DNA of 54,739 nt from assembly GCA_016937255.1 (NCBI GenBank), contig JAFGWG010000102.1, positions 1-54,739 on the forward strand, written 5' to 3'. This document shows, one piece after another, positions 27,970-36,638 of this stretch (its first letter is position 1; every line of letters begins with the position of its first letter). Below the pieces are notes generated by a model that did not search any database, had not been told where the DNA came from, and saw only the letters and a program-made list of their open reading frames with translations. This stretch comes from Bacteroidales bacterium (lineage in GTDB: Bacteria; Bacteroidota; Bacteroidia; Bacteroidales; DTU049). A program made the translations under genes and the position numbers.

Positions 27970-29721
27970 TCAAGAGTCTTTGTGCAAAGGTAACGATAAT
28001 CGGAATGTACTTCCCTTTTTGGAACTTTCGAGCAGCAAAATTTCGCCATTCATTTTTAGCATCAATTCCGAAGAAATAAAAAGTCCGAAACCAGTGCCTT
28101 TTTCTGTATTACCAGCGGCATCCGAAGCCATTCGCTTGAAAAGAACAGATTTCAAATTCTCTGGCACACCGGGTCCTTGGTCGCTTACATCAAGATGAAC
28201 CACTTTACCCTGTACTTTTGTAGCAATACTAACAACAGAAGCTTCTGGAGCAAACTTCAGCGCATTCGACATCAGATTACGCAGCACAATATGTAGAAAA
28301 TTTTTGTCAGCTATTACAGAGCCATCAGAACCATCGTGAAAAGAAATCTCAATTCGCTTTTCCGATGCAGCGCTACGACAATCGTCTAATGCATTATTGA
28401 TACAAGCACCAATATCGCACTTATCTAAATTCAAACTCATTCCCCCTTGTTGACTTAAGGACCAATGGAGTAAATCTCGCAGCATATGATTCAAATTCAT
28501 TGCTGTTTTATCAATTTCAACCAAATAGGTCTTTATTTCTTCTGGTTGCAAATGATCAATTGCCTTAGAAAGAGAAGAAGTAATGCGGCTAAACGAAGAA
28601 ACAGGCGAACGTAAATCATGAGAAATTATAGCAAACAATTTATCCTTGTATGTATTGATATCTTCGAGTTGCCGATTTTTCTCATCGAGCAATACATTGA
28701 TTTTTTTGCGAGCTCTGTATCGATACACTAAAAAAGCAACAATTATAAGTAAAACGAAGAATAAGAGTATCAGAACATTACGAACATTCTTAAAGGAATT
28801 AATCTTTTGTTCCTTCACCAGCAAATCAGCCTTTTGCTCTTGAATTTCTAATTCTTTTTCCGCTGTCTGATAGCGGGTTTCCACCTCTAACAGTGCTTGT
28901 TCTTTTTGTTGATTAAAGATAGAATCCTTGTATTCAACATAAGTTAAGTGACTACGATAAGCGTTTTCCCAATCACCCAGCATTGCATAGGATTCGCTCA
29001 GGTTTTTATACCCTTGTCTTAGCTGATTTATAAGTGCGGAGCTATAGGCTACAGCAATTCCATCTTTCACAAAAGTAATTGCCTTATGATGAAGCCCTTG
29101 AGCATTAAAAAGTGCCCCCAGATTAATCAGCATAAACGACTCTGCATCTTTATTACCAGCCAGATGATAGTAATGAAGCGACTTCTCAGCATAAAAAGCA
29201 ACAGAATCGAAATCTTGAATCACATAATACAATGAAGCGTATCCATTGTATACATCAGCGAGACCTGGATAATTGTTTTTATTAAGAAAAATATTCACCG
29301 ATTTTGCGAAATGCGAACGTGCTTCATCATACAGCCCTTCGTCCACATCAATCATTCCGATTTTGTAGTATTGATCGGCCACATTGATTGAATCACGCTG
29401 TTGTAAGTACAAATCAAGTGCGCTCTCATAGTTAAACCGTGCTTTTTGCAAATCGCCAATGCGATAATAATCGGTAGCAATACCGTTGAAAGCTTTAGAT
29501 TTCAGCAAAACATCCGATTGCTGTTTAGCGATTGTAAGTGCACCCAAATCATATTGAAGAGCTTTATCATAAGCCCCCAACTTGCGTTCATTTGCCGCCT
29601 GAACAATCAGGCTATCGCCAAAATCTACATTTTGCGCTGAGACATTATTGCAAAAAAATAATATTATCGCATGCAAAATTTGCACGGCTACAAAAAACTT
29701 CAACTGTCCATTTTGCTTCAA
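27970..29721 (-). CDS. TPR-containing sensor histidine kinase
   Basis: The 583-residue protein has a signal-like N-terminus (ends NNVSAQ), about six TPR-like repeats at 40-260, a coiled coil, a membrane segment at about 310-330 (LILLFFVLLIIVAFLVYRY), then HisKA and HATPase domains. The phosphoacceptor is in ISHDLRSPVSS; the N box is NLMSNALKF, G1 is SDQGPGVP and G2 is GTGFGLFIS. The TPR domain would be periplasmic. This design is common in Bacteroidota. The frame has no ATG near its N-terminus: the first plausible start is TTG at 29721, 17 bases downstream of a TATATTTG box, so a non-ATG start is likely. The response regulator follows immediately. Confidence 0.94.
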   Translation of the reverse strand: MKQNGQLKFFVAVQILHAIILFFCNNVSAQNVDFGDSLIVQAANERKLGAYDKALQYDLGALTIAKQQSDVLLKSKAFNGIATDYYRIGDLQKARFNYESALDLYLQQRDSINVADQYYKIGMIDVDEGLYDEARSHFAKSVNIFLNKNNYPGLADVYNGYASLYYVIQDFDSVAFYAEKSLHYYHLAGNKDAESFMLINLGALFNAQGLHHKAITFVKDGIAVAYSSALINQLRQGYKNLSESYAMLGDWENAYRSHLTYVEYKDSIFNQQKEQALLEVETRYQTAEKELEIQEQKADLLVKEQKINSFKNVRNVLILLFFVLLIIVAFLVYRYRARKKINVLLDEKNRQLEDINTYKDKLFAIISHDLRSPVSSFSRITSSLSKAIDHLQPEEIKTYLVEIDKTAMNLNHMLRDLLHWSLSQQGGMSLNLDKCDIGACINNALDDCRSAASEKRIEISFHDGSDGSVIADKNFLHIVLRNLMSNALKFAPEASVVSIATKVQGKVVHLDVSDQGPGVPENLKSVLFKRMASDAAGNTEKGTGFGLFISSELMLKMNGEILLLESSKKGSTFRLSLPLHKDS

Positions 29722-29738
29722 AACAAGTTTTTAATGGA

Positions 29739-29746
29739 CAAATATA
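29739..29746 (-). promoter_or_regulatory. Candidate -7 box (TATATTTG) for the two-component operon
   Basis: The minus strand reads TATATTTG, an exact TAnnTTTG match, 17 bases before the TTG start at 29721. It supports the non-ATG start, since a transcript from here would begin only about ten bases before it. Confidence 0.5.
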
Positions 29747-29819
29747 ATGTAAAATATTATTAAATTGCGAACGAACAATAAGAAAATATTTACTTTAAAA
29801 CACAATACAGTCGTGCCTT

Positions 29820-31865
29820 TCAATCTGCTTTTAAAAACTTGCCTCGCTTGGTTTCTTTGGCCGATTCGATTCTAATAAAATACAATCCCGGTTTCAATGA
29901 AGAAACATCGATTGAGTTTGTGGTTGCAAATCCCGACAAAAGAAGTTGACCTGTAGCATTGAATATTGAATAGCTTGCGCCAGACATTACATCGACAAAA
30001 ATGGTTTCGGTGGCAGGATTAGGAAAAATGCTCAAAACTGAGTAATTTTCTGGGTCGTTTTCGTCAAAACCTACACCTGGAAGTGGTCCGCGATGAAGCA
30101 TCATGCTATTGTAGCCAGTTGCATACAATGTTCCTGATGGGGCTTCTGCAATTGATGTCACAAGCCAACCTGTAAAATGCTCGCCTGCATTCCAAGTAAT
30201 ACCACGATCATTCGAAAAGCCAATTTTGCCGCCAATTCCAAACGCATACAAAGTATCGGTTGAAGTAAATAGTAAATTTTGAATTCCATATCCATCATTA
30301 ATAGTTGTACTGCCCCAAGTCGCACCTGCATCATAGGAATGAAGCAATACACCGTTCCAGCCTCCGGCAATAATAGTATCAGCACTCAAGTGAATTACCG
30401 AGTAAATAGACTGGCTTGTTCCCGATGTCGCCGGATTCCAGTTTGCGCCACCATCGGTTGTTCGCAAAACTACACCCCCCAGCCCAACTGCCACGCCATT
30501 GTTTGCATCTGCAAAACTGATATCGTATAATAAATTTGTTGTTCCTGATGTTTGTGGTGTCCAACTTGTACCTCCATTCACACTTTTAAGAATGGTTCCA
30601 CCTAATCCACATGTCCAAATATTACTGGCATCGACAGCAAAAACAGATAACAACCAATTGGGTGTTCCTGTTGTTAAAATGGACCAAGACGCTCCTGCAT
30701 CAATGGTTTTAATGATTTGTCCGTTATTGGAACAAGCAAATGCAGTTGAAGTATTGAACAGTTCAATATCGTTAATTTTGCTAGTAATGCCAGAAGGAAT
30801 ACTGTCCCAATTGTTTCCGCCGTTGGCTGAACGAAAGATCGCACCATCGGCACCTGCCACAAGGATAATATTGTTATCAAAGCAAACCACATCGTTAAAT
30901 TGAATCGATGGAGTTATCAGGTAGCTGGAATTATCGCTCCAACTGGTTCCACCATTGGTGGTTTTAAACAATTGAGCAAAATCGTTCCCGGCAACCACAA
31001 TAGATGCATCGAAAGCCCAGATGGATTGAATATAATCGTAGTTTCCCATACTGTAAGGAGTCCAGGTGCTTCCGCCATTGGTGGTTTTGAAAATCACCCC
31101 ATCGGAACTTAAAAAGCCAGTATTTGCGTCAATAAAAGAGCAAGCCTGAATATCTTCGTGCGTTGAAATGCTTTGGCTGCTCCACGAAGTGCCACCATTG
31201 GTTGTTTTAAATACTGCGCCCCAATCACCGGCCATCCAGCCAGTATTGGCATCGACAAACCAGATGCACTGAAAGTCTTCGGCTACTCCAGCATCAATTT
31301 CGGTCCAAGTCGTTCCACGATCGGTGGTTTTGAAAAAATAGCCATCCTCGGCCGAAATATAACCCGTTGTTGCTGTAGGAAAACAAAAAGAAGTCATGTT
31401 TTCAGATGAGCCACCTACACTTATTACTGACCAATTTTGACCTCCATTATTGGTGCGAATCAGAAATCCATAATCGCCACAAATGAAGCCCGTATCGGCA
31501 TTCAGAAAATAGAGATCGGTAAAATTGTCGCTCGTATATGAAGTTAAAATCTGTATCCAACTATTTCCACCATCGGTTGTTTTAATAAATGTTCCATTAT
31601 CGCCGCAAGCAAATCCTGTACTTGCTCCAGTAAAAAATATTGCATTCAAACACTGATCGGTTGGTTTATCAGCAATGCTCCACGAATCGCCGGCATTAGA
31701 CGATTTCAGAATTGCGCCACTCAATGTTGAGGCAAATCCTGTGGTGTTATCGATAAAATACATATCGGTAACAGCATCACCCTGTGGAGATGGATTGAGC
31801 CAGTTCCACTGAGCTGAAAGCATGAATGGAAGCATGATTAAAAAAATTGTTGCAAGTTTTTTCAT
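29820..31865 (-). CDS. YCF48/BNR-repeat protein with T9SS type A sorting domain (copy 1)
   Basis: The 681-residue product starts with a signal peptide ending LSAQ. It then holds about thirteen repeats of roughly 42 residues built on the pattern TTNGGTSW, spaced with D-x-NTGF/GWMAG elements, a YCF48/BNR-type beta-propeller. After GVGFDENDPENYSV comes a C-terminal T9SS sorting domain (LSIFPNPATETIFVDV, then LKPGLYFIRI and KRGKFLKAD). It is therefore exported across the outer membrane by T9SS and probably surface-anchored or released. YCF48 itself assists photosystem II assembly, but these bacterial secreted repeats have no known photosynthetic role. It is a paralogue in design of the next upstream gene. 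Confidence 0.9.
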   Translation of the reverse strand: MKKLATIFLIMLPFMLSAQWNWLNPSPQGDAVTDMYFIDNTTGFASTLSGAILKSSNAGDSWSIADKPTDQCLNAIFFTGASTGFACGDNGTFIKTTDGGNSWIQILTSYTSDNFTDLYFLNADTGFICGDYGFLIRTNNGGQNWSVISVGGSSENMTSFCFPTATTGYISAEDGYFFKTTDRGTTWTEIDAGVAEDFQCIWFVDANTGWMAGDWGAVFKTTNGGTSWSSQSISTHEDIQACSFIDANTGFLSSDGVIFKTTNGGSTWTPYSMGNYDYIQSIWAFDASIVVAGNDFAQLFKTTNGGTSWSDNSSYLITPSIQFNDVVCFDNNIILVAGADGAIFRSANGGNNWDSIPSGITSKINDIELFNTSTAFACSNNGQIIKTIDAGASWSILTTGTPNWLLSVFAVDASNIWTCGLGGTILKSVNGGTSWTPQTSGTTNLLYDISFADANNGVAVGLGGVVLRTTDGGANWNPATSGTSQSIYSVIHLSADTIIAGGWNGVLLHSYDAGATWGSTTINDGYGIQNLLFTSTDTLYAFGIGGKIGFSNDRGITWNAGEHFTGWLVTSIAEAPSGTLYATGYNSMMLHRGPLPGVGFDENDPENYSVLSIFPNPATETIFVDVMSGASYSIFNATGQLLLSGFATTNSIDVSSLKPGLYFIRIESAKETKRGKFLKAD

Positions 31866-31929
31866 AGAAATTGAGTTTAAAATTTTACGATTATGAAAAA
31901 TCGAAAAACATTTTTACTAATCAAGTTTT

Positions 31930-31998
31930 GCCAAAAGCCATCCTTCGATACAAATTTTCCTTCGTCGAGGCTCTGGAATAATCAGGATGACTTTTGGC
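31930..31998. repeat. Long imperfect inverted repeat (REP-like hairpin)
   Basis: GCCAAAAGCCATCCT (31930-31944) and AGGATGACTTTTGGC (31984-31998) pair over 14 of 15 positions around a 39-base loop containing CCTTCGTCGAGG. There is no T tract, so it is not a standard terminator. It lies 6 bases after the small coupled gene. CCTTCG...AGGATGAC arrangements resemble dispersed intergenic repeats in Bacteroidota, from memory. Confidence 0.6.
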
Positions 31999-32004
31999 TT
32001 AGTT

Positions 32005-32217
32005 TTATTTTACTTTGAGTTCATTTATCATTCTCTTCAAAATTATCTGACGAGCCTGAAGAATTTTATCGTGCAAGTCGATATCTATTGTTTCGAGAAA
32101 CTTGCTATCGAATTTTTCAAACACTTGCCAGGCTTCATCTACCCGTTCTTGCTTGATTAAACGATGTATTTTACGCAATCCTTTGCGGGCTTCGTCGTTG
32201 GCAGCAACATCTTTCAT
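32005..32217 (-). CDS. Small hypothetical protein coupled to a T9SS cargo gene
   Basis: The 70-residue ORF starts at an ATG sharing one base with the stop of the preceding T9SS gene (TAATG), a classic coupling arrangement. The protein is soluble and charged with no signal peptide. It is predicted helical (RKGLRKIHRLIKQERVDEAW, then LHDKILQARQIILKRM). EAWQVFEKF recalls a half TPR unit. I do not recognise a family. The coupling and sensible composition argue for a real gene, but its shortness leaves doubt. It would act in the cytoplasm if translated. Confidence 0.5.
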   Translation of the reverse strand: MKDVAANDEARKGLRKIHRLIKQERVDEAWQVFEKFDSKFLETIDIDLHDKILQARQIILKRMINELKVK

Positions 32218-34745
32218 TATCTAATGATAAGAAAAGTTGAAACTGCATCAGCAAAACGCACATAGTACATACCCTCAGGTAAACCAGAAACCTGAATTTC
32301 AGTTTTTTGAGAAGCATATTGCCTTATCACTATATCACCCGCAATATTGTAAACAAGAATTTCAGCTGGCGTAGATCCGTTGATGTCCAATACAATATAA
32401 TCGGAAGCAGGATTGGGATACAAATGAATTCTATTTGCATTTACTTCTTCTAAGGAAGTGGTGGTAGTTGCTGTTCCAGTGTTGGAATAATCGGAAACAC
32501 CATAGGCATTCACTGAACGTAATCGATAGTAATAAGTCATTCCGGGTGTAAGTCCTGAAACTGCATAATTGAGGCCTGATACGACCAAACTATCGTAGCC
32601 TGATAAATTGGTAATGAAATTGTCGTCGGAAACAAAAAGAGCATATTCTGTAGCATTGGTTCCGGCAGTCCATTCAGCAGTAAAACCATGATCGTTAAGC
32701 GATGCAGCAGGCTGAACCACAGGGGCAGAAATATCAGCGTTCAAAACAAGTGTAATGGTGGTGTCGCTACTGATGTTCAAGACGCCATTTTGAGTAAGAT
32801 AGCCGGTGCATGTGAACGAATAATTGTAAGATCCTGCCACCAAACCATTAGCAGTATATGTTCCAACCGGATAAACACTGCTATTAAAATCCATAGTTGC
32901 GTTGGCAACTGCAGCACCAAAATAGTTCTCGATCACAAAATCGACTTGATAAACCGGAACAATTGATTTACGCAAAATCATTCCATCTTGTCCAACAATA
33001 TATCCAGTACCGTCGGGAGTAAACCAGATAGCACGAAGGCTACGCTGTGTATGACTTTCAATTTGGAACCATGTATTTCCGGCATCTTCACTTTTGAATA
33101 TGGCACCATTGTGACCAACTGTATAAGCGGTGGTATCGTCAAAAAACGTGACATCATACATAGAAGCTCCAATATTCTTAACTTGGGTCCATGTTACGCC
33201 CCGATTGGTGGTTTTATTAATTTTTCCCCAGCTATTCACATAGATACCTGTGTCAGCTGATAAAAAATGAAGTCCATATATAATATTTGTAGCGGTCAAA
33301 GGACCTGTCCATGTATTTCCCCCATCAAAAGTATAACCAAAAGATGTGGAACCCCCAAAATAGACAGAATCGTTGTTAAGTGCTGTTGCACAGTATACAC
33401 TGCCAAATGTCCCTGAAACAGCCCAGCTGCTTCCACCATCGTTTGTTTTATAAATATTTTCGCCACCAAAAGCAAAGCCTTCGGTCGAAGAATACATATC
33501 AATTCCACGTGTAGTACTAAGATTAAATCCAGTAGCCGAAGAACTCCAAGTTTGAGCCGAATCGATCGATTTCAGCATAAGACTGTCTTCGCCTGCAATA
33601 AATATAGCAGTTGGGTCGAAAAAGCTTACACCTTTCAGGTTTTTATAAGGGTGAACTGTTTCAATTACCCAAGTGTTTCCACCATCGGTAGTTCTTTTTA
33701 TTTTTCCGTTGTCGCCAACAGCAATACCAATCTGATCATTAATAAATTGAACATCGTTTATATAGCCTGAAAAGGCTCCCAAGTGCAATGTATCCCAAAC
33801 AACACCATTGGACGTTGAAACAATGAGCCCACCCTTGCCAACAACAAGAAGCTTTCCATTGTCATCGAGTTCAATATGGTTAAAATTTTCATTAGCAGAC
33901 TGATAGGCAAGATTCCATGTTGTTCCGGCATCGGTAGTTAAATAAACTTGGGTTCCAAGGTGATTCAAAACAAAACCTGTTGTACTATTCAAAAAGCGAA
34001 CATCTTTAACCAACTCAGAAAAGGTATACAAAACAGACCATGTATTTCCTGAATCCACGGAGCTTAATAATTGTCGATTATTATTCAAATAGTATCCATG
34101 AACAGGATCACTGAACCATAAATCAGTCAAATACTGGCCTGTAGCTTGCTCACCCCAAGTGTTTCCACCATCAACACTCGAATAGAATTTTGAGTTGGCT
34201 CCCGAATGATAACCTTTCGATGCTGTCACAAACCAGATATTATATATGCTATTTACACCTGAGCGAGTCACGGTTGTCCAAGTTGAGCCTGAGTCGGAAG
34301 TCAATAAAACCTTTTCATATGCCGAAACCCAACCAACACTATCATTAAGAAAATAAATGTCGTTCAATTCAGAAGTCTGTGAATAGATTTCGGTCCAGTT
34401 GCTTCCACCGTCGTTTGTACGAAGCACTTTACCAAAATAATTTCCATCATCATCGTTTCCACCAATAATATATCCAACAGTGGGGCTGGTAAATTGAATC
34501 TGCCATAATTCATATCCAACTCCAATATCGTAAGTTGACCATGTGATTCCACCATCAGTTGTTTTTAGAAACGCGCCGCCTGTACCCACCGCAAAACCAG
34601 TTGTAGATGACACAAAATCGATATCGTTCAACTCGGAATTATCAGAGGCATTGCCAATCTCAATCCAGCCTTCATCAACCGGAGTTTGAGCAAATAATAC
34701 AAACGAGATCAGCATCACAGATAAAAATAGAATGTTCTTTTTCAT
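32217..34745 (-). CDS. YCF48/BNR-repeat protein with fibronectin-III and T9SS type A sorting domains (copy 2)
   Basis: The 842-residue protein has a signal peptide ending VLFAQ and about thirteen TTDGGNTW-type repeats forming one or two beta-propellers (residues about 20-600). A short beta-sandwich follows (VIENYFGAAVANATMDF), then a fibronectin-III domain at about 675-760 (GLTPGMTYYYRLRSVNAYGV). The T9SS type A sorting domain ends the protein (IHLYPNPASDYIVLDI, then GLPEGMYYVRF). It is a secreted T9SS substrate. It sits directly upstream of a small coupled ORF, and the other large YCF48-repeat gene follows on the same strand, which suggests tandem duplication with divergence. Ligand unknown. 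Confidence 0.9.
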   Translation of the reverse strand: MKKNILFLSVMLISFVLFAQTPVDEGWIEIGNASDNSELNDIDFVSSTTGFAVGTGGAFLKTTDGGITWSTYDIGVGYELWQIQFTSPTVGYIIGGNDDDGNYFGKVLRTNDGGSNWTEIYSQTSELNDIYFLNDSVGWVSAYEKVLLTSDSGSTWTTVTRSGVNSIYNIWFVTASKGYHSGANSKFYSSVDGGNTWGEQATGQYLTDLWFSDPVHGYYLNNNRQLLSSVDSGNTWSVLYTFSELVKDVRFLNSTTGFVLNHLGTQVYLTTDAGTTWNLAYQSANENFNHIELDDNGKLLVVGKGGLIVSTSNGVVWDTLHLGAFSGYINDVQFINDQIGIAVGDNGKIKRTTDGGNTWVIETVHPYKNLKGVSFFDPTAIFIAGEDSLMLKSIDSAQTWSSSATGFNLSTTRGIDMYSSTEGFAFGGENIYKTNDGGSSWAVSGTFGSVYCATALNNDSVYFGGSTSFGYTFDGGNTWTGPLTATNIIYGLHFLSADTGIYVNSWGKINKTTNRGVTWTQVKNIGASMYDVTFFDDTTAYTVGHNGAIFKSEDAGNTWFQIESHTQRSLRAIWFTPDGTGYIVGQDGMILRKSIVPVYQVDFVIENYFGAAVANATMDFNSSVYPVGTYTANGLVAGSYNYSFTCTGYLTQNGVLNISSDTTITLVLNADISAPVVQPAASLNDHGFTAEWTAGTNATEYALFVSDDNFITNLSGYDSLVVSGLNYAVSGLTPGMTYYYRLRSVNAYGVSDYSNTGTATTTTSLEEVNANRIHLYPNPASDYIVLDINGSTPAEILVYNIAGDIVIRQYASQKTEIQVSGLPEGMYYVRFADAVSTFLIIR

Positions 34746-34864
34746 GATTAAGATGTTTTTTGCAAATGAACAGGAATCTTGGATGATAAATTATCAGGGA
34801 AATTACGGAAAATGGATCATCAAAATCCGTAGAATTACTGATACGCCTCCTTTTTGAAAGGAAA

Positions 34865-34872
34865 TAATTTTG
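34865..34872 (+). promoter_or_regulatory. Candidate -7 box (TAATTTTG) for the 34.9-kb T9SS gene
   Basis: TAATTTTG lies 23 bases before the ATG at 34896. It falls downstream of a TTG at 34854 that opens the frame, so the ATG at 34896 is the better start. Confidence 0.5.
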
Positions 34873-34895
34873 CCACAAATCAAAAAACCAAAAAA

Positions 34896-36536
34896 ATGAA
34901 AACTCTATTCTTTGCTTTAATAATGTTTACCGAGCTATTTATGTTCGGACAGAATTATTGTTTTGTTCCCAACTACGCCGGAACAACATCCCCCGATACC
35001 GATCCGTTTGACATTACATACGGATATACACGAACCGCCATCATTTACAACAAAGCCGATATCGGAGCAAGCGGGACAATTAATCAAATGGTCATTCCTG
35101 TAATATCGGGATACAATGACAGCATTGATATTACCATCAAACTCAAGGAAGTATCTTTCAGCTATTGGGGCGGAACGGGTACATACAGCAGTCTCTCCAG
35201 TGGTGCCACCACCGTATTCAGCGGCAAAGTCAAATTCAACACAGGCTATTGCTATATTGATCTGACCACACCCTTTGCTTTTAGCAATACCAATCATCTT
35301 ATTATTTTTACTGAAACAGACTTTGGAGGAAACGGCAGTATCACCCGTCCTACTTTCCCATGTTATACTATTACCAACATGTCAGGATATGAGTACTATT
35401 CTTTGAGATGGCACAATGATTATTCGGTTCCTACCAACAACGGATTCGATGGTGATAAATATCCGGTTTGGGCCCTTGTGTTCAACTCCCCCAACGGGCC
35501 ACAGAGTGTCAATGCAACGAGTCAATGCGACGGCATTATGCTCAACTGGCAGAAAAACACAACCGGCGACGATGTTGTTATTGTCAGAAAAGCTGGTTCT
35601 GCTCCGATTAACAAGCCTTCAATGGGAACCAATTATTCAATTGGCGACGATCTGGGAAATAACACCTACATCGCTTATGTTGGCTCCGCCGCTTCTTATC
35701 TCGACACTGCTGCTAATGCAGGAACAGAATATTTTTATTCAGCCTATTCCGACGACGGAAATCAGATATTCTCAGAATTATATAAAACTGATTCTGCTTT
35801 TATGCCGGCCATAACACCATATTCTATTGATTTCGATTCTGCCTTATCATACCCGGAAGGATGGGAGGGCGACATGAGCATTACATTCGCACACGGCAAT
35901 TCCGGAAACGCTTTAATAGCCCTTCTCGATGATCCAACTGAAGAGTTTTATGCAGTTTCTGCACCTGTATGTATATCCGGAGCATCGGCTATTGTAGAGT
36001 TCGACTATCGAATTATCAACACAACATCTTACCCGCTAAACGCCACTCCAAGCAATGAAATAGGACCCGTTTACATTCAGGTTTCAAATAATGGCGGCAA
36101 CAGTTTCACTACAATTGACAGTATAAGCCCAACCAATCATACCGCATCGGTCAACTTCGAAACTTTTCAAAGTTCCCTGGCTGCATACAATAATGAAATG
36201 GTTTTGATCAAAATACTTTGCACCGGCGGAAGTGGCTCTTACTATTTAGATATTGACGATTTCAAAGTGTACGATTATGTAGGTATTGAAGAAAATGCCG
36301 CAAACAATTTACATATCTTTCCAAACCCAGTTGACGACTATCTAAACATTGAAAACAATGATGCAAACATTTCAATGGTTTGCATATACGACATGAATGG
36401 GAAATTGCTGATTGAACATAAAACCGACAACAGTGCTAATATCCGCATAAACATAAAACAACTTGCTTCTGGAATGTACATGGTAAAAAGCATGTCAGAA
36501 AACGAATTGTTTCAAAATTTAATCATCAAAAATTAA
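34896..36536 (+). CDS. Secreted T9SS-sorted protein with MAM/cleaved-adhesin-like domain
   Basis: From the ATG at 34896 the product has 546 residues, starting MKTLFFALIMFTELFMFGQN, a clean signal peptide. The first part (about 20-200) is an unrecognised beta-rich domain with YGYTRTAIIYNKADIG. A fibronectin-like segment follows at about 205-300 (DGIMLNWQKN, AGTEYFYSAYS). Next is a jelly-roll of the cleaved-adhesin or MAM type (ASAIVEFDYRI, VSNNGGNSFTTID, YYLDIDDFKVYD). The C-terminal T9SS type A sorting domain reads LHIFPNPVDDYLNIEN and QLASGMYMVKS. No catalytic signature is visible, so it may be an adhesin or matrix protein rather than an enzyme. Confidence 0.88.
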   Translation: MKTLFFALIMFTELFMFGQNYCFVPNYAGTTSPDTDPFDITYGYTRTAIIYNKADIGASGTINQMVIPVISGYNDSIDITIKLKEVSFSYWGGTGTYSSLSSGATTVFSGKVKFNTGYCYIDLTTPFAFSNTNHLIIFTETDFGGNGSITRPTFPCYTITNMSGYEYYSLRWHNDYSVPTNNGFDGDKYPVWALVFNSPNGPQSVNATSQCDGIMLNWQKNTTGDDVVIVRKAGSAPINKPSMGTNYSIGDDLGNNTYIAYVGSAASYLDTAANAGTEYFYSAYSDDGNQIFSELYKTDSAFMPAITPYSIDFDSALSYPEGWEGDMSITFAHGNSGNALIALLDDPTEEFYAVSAPVCISGASAIVEFDYRIINTTSYPLNATPSNEIGPVYIQVSNNGGNSFTTIDSISPTNHTASVNFETFQSSLAAYNNEMVLIKILCTGGSGSYYLDIDDFKVYDYVGIEENAANNLHIFPNPVDDYLNIENNDANISMVCIYDMNGKLLIEHKTDNSANIRINIKQLASGMYMVKSMSENELFQNLIIKN

Positions 36537-36558
36537 TTCCATTTTGCTTTAGGATTAC

Positions 36559-36590
36559 AAAGCCGGCCAATAGGTCGGCTTTTCTTATTT
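36559..36590 (+). terminator. Rho-independent terminator after the T9SS gene
   Basis: AAGCCGGCC and GGTCGGCTT form a 9-bp stem (one G-T pair) with an AATA loop, followed by TTTTCTTATTT. It lies 23 bases after the stop at 36536. Confidence 0.8.
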
Positions 36591-36611
36591 ATAGTTGATC
36601 AAGATATTTTA

Positions 36612-36619
36612 TATTTTTG
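36612..36619 (+). promoter_or_regulatory. Candidate -7 box (TATTTTTG) for the glycan cluster
   Basis: TATTTTTG lies 19 bases before the ATG at 36639 and directly follows the preceding terminator, marking the start of a new transcription unit. Confidence 0.5.
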
Positions 36620-36638
36620 CAGAAAGCAAGACTGCAAA

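Noticed and set aside
27969-28049. Upstream ATG of the response regulator at 28049
   Set aside because: It would place 27 non-homologous residues before the conserved receiver start and lies inside the kinase coding region.
29820-34745. Possible CRISPR or tandem DNA repeat, because of recurring motifs
   Set aside because: The recurrence is at protein level (YCF48/BNR repeats of about 42 residues) with divergent DNA and no spacer-repeat structure.
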